Shown here: positions 11,827-12,733 of the stretch, in pieces
Layout of the letters: every line of letters begins with the position of its first letter
Position numbering within the stretch: position 1 is the stretch's first letter
DNA from: an uncultured Candidatus Melainabacteria bacterium
Lineage (GTDB): Bacteria; Cyanobacteriota; Vampirovibrionia; Gastranaerophilales; Gastranaerophilaceae
Direction of reading: 5' to 3'
Length of the DNA stretch: 12,733 bases
Assembly: GCA_934692665.1 (NCBI GenBank)
Contig: CAKUUG010000044.1
Location: forward strand, 1 to 12,733
The notes under the pieces: generated by a model
The model's input: the letters and a program-made list of their open reading frames with translations, nothing else
Told to the model about the DNA's origin: nothing
Database searches by the model: none
Program-made: the position numbers and the translations under genes

Positions 11827-12733
11827 ATGACTATAAAACCGACTCTTTTAAAAACCAATCCGAATGCATTATTTGTTAATTACAATACCAATACAATCCA
11901 ACCCCAAACAACAAATATAGCAAACAATACCCCTCCATTACAACAAACTGCTCAACCAAATACCACGCAAGCCCCCAAAAAAAGATTTCCTAAAGAAATT
12001 TTTAGGGTAGTTATTGGTGTTTCAGCAATAATGTTGAGCGTTTATCTTATTTCTTCATCAAAAAGCCAAAACAACAAAGCAATAAATGCAGAACTTGAAA
12101 AAATGTCAGCAGATTTGCAAGCAATGAAAGATGCTTGCGATTCTTCTGCCATAAATAAATTATCGCAAAGAATAAGCGAACTGGAAAACAGAATTCCTAA
12201 TACAACAAAAGAAATGAACAAAATAACAAGAGATTTGGAAAGTTTGTCAAAAGAATTGGAAGGATTGAGAACAAGTAAGAAAGAAGACAAAATATCTATT
12301 ATTTCAAAAGCTATAGAAAGTCTGACAAAACAAGTTGATGCTCTAAAAGAAAAACAAAAAAATCAATCTGATGCAACAAAAACTTTAAAAACTTTGCAAA
12401 AAGAAATTAAAGCATTGAAAGAGAAATCTAATTCAAAATCTACAGAAGCAATCCAAAGCTCTATTGAAGCACTTGAAAATCAAGCAAGTGAATTGCAAGC
12501 AGCAATTCAAAAAGCTCAAACATCAAGTATTGAAAATATAAACACAGCAACAAACAAAGGAATTGGCTATATTCGTGAAGCAAGCAGAACCGAAGTCGAA
12601 CAATTAGATTCTATAGCGGCAAATATAGCAGCAAAAACCGAAGAATCCATCCAAACATTAGAAGATAGAGAAGAAGAAATAGCAGGTTTAATGCTGGGTA
12701 ATGCAAAGAAAATGTCAAATGCATTAAGCAGAC
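11827..12733 (+). CDS. Membrane-anchored coiled-coil protein, C-terminus missing
   Basis: ATG 11827 has SD GGAGA 6 nt upstream, and 302 codons are open to the right edge. Residues 1-50 are rich in Thr, Asn, Gln and Pro with no signal peptide cleavage pattern. A basic KKRFPKEIFR (51-60) precedes one hydrophobic helix (about 59-77, VVIGVSAIMLSVYLISS). From about 80 to 290 the sequence is dominated by Glu, Lys, Gln, Leu, Ile and Ser with heptad-like spacing, so it is a long coiled coil, interrupted near 240-250 by NKGIGYIRE. By topology the N-terminus should be cytoplasmic and the coil outside the membrane. The family is unknown; a structural, cell-envelope or adhesion role is possible. Confidence 0.85.
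   Translation, partial: MTIKPTLLKTNPNALFVNYNTNTIQPQTTNIANNTPPLQQTAQPNTTQAPKKRFPKEIFRVVIGVSAIMLSVYLISSSKSQNNKAINAELEKMSADLQAMKDACDSSAINKLSQRISELENRIPNTTKEMNKITRDLESLSKELEGLRTSKKEDKISIISKAIESLTKQVDALKEKQKNQSDATKTLKTLQKEIKALKEKSNSKSTEAIQSSIEALENQASELQAAIQKAQTSSIENINTATNKGIGYIREASRTEVEQLDSIAANIAAKTEESIQTLEDREEEIAGLMLGNAKKMSNALSR

Noticed and set aside
1..12733. Defence island, toxin-antitoxin operon, CRISPR array, prophage or insertion sequence.
   Set aside because: No nuclease-helicase, antitoxin, Cas, integrase, transposase, spaced direct-repeat array or terminal inverted repeat could be seen on either strand.

Overview
The window is AT-rich bacterial chromosome with short transcription units that switch strand almost every gene. 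No tRNA, rRNA, CRISPR array, transposase or phage gene is visible. The low GC content, the anaerobe-type superoxide reductase and ferritin-like pair, the single-domain thioredoxins, the DUF4127 gene and several unfamiliar glycine-rich membrane proteins suggest a gut-type anaerobe. My best guess is a non-photosynthetic cyanobacterial relative (Gastranaerophilales / Vampirovibrionia, 'Melainabacteria'). This is an inference from protein style and has not been tested by phylogeny.

Layout. (1) 1-1370: the start of an unfamiliar protein (minus, running off the left edge), a possible 32-aa ORF just upstream of it, and an apparently self-contained mini-gene (minus) with its own promoter, SD, 28-codon ORF and terminator. 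(2) 1388-2119 (+): an unrecognised 243-aa protein with a repeated FWG motif. (3) 2121-4506 (-): a gcvPB-queA operon, encoding the glycine decarboxylase PLP subunit and a queuosine-tRNA enzyme. (4) 4507-4800: a regulatory leader with a promoter, a tandem repeat, an intrinsic terminator and an SD-sequestering hairpin. (5) 4801-5684 (+): desulfoferrodoxin-type superoxide reductase overlapping a ferritin-like protein that has lost most ferroxidase ligands. (6) 5676-6314 (-): endonuclease III; 6352-6675 (+): thioredoxin, the two diverging from one shared promoter. (7) 6677-8215 (-): 2-isopropylmalate synthase. (8) 8393-9771 (+): two translationally coupled, glycine-rich, probably membrane-associated proteins of unknown function behind a long leader, ending in a strong terminator. 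(9) 9920-11311 (-): DUF4127 protein. (10) 11439-11741 (+): a second small thioredoxin with a CKFC active site. (11) 11827-end (+): an N-terminally anchored coiled-coil protein, cut by the right edge.

How it fits together. Regions 5-6 and 10 form a loose oxidative-stress and redox neighbourhood (superoxide removal, iron-binding fold, oxidised-base repair, thiol reduction), although the genes are not one operon. The proteins at 1-945, 8393-8971 and 8971-9771 share sequence features and may be one lineage-specific membrane family. Two patterns recur. Several start codons lie only 5-11 nt after a -10 box with no SD, suggesting leaderless mRNAs. Three convergent gene pairs abut or overlap with no room for a terminator.
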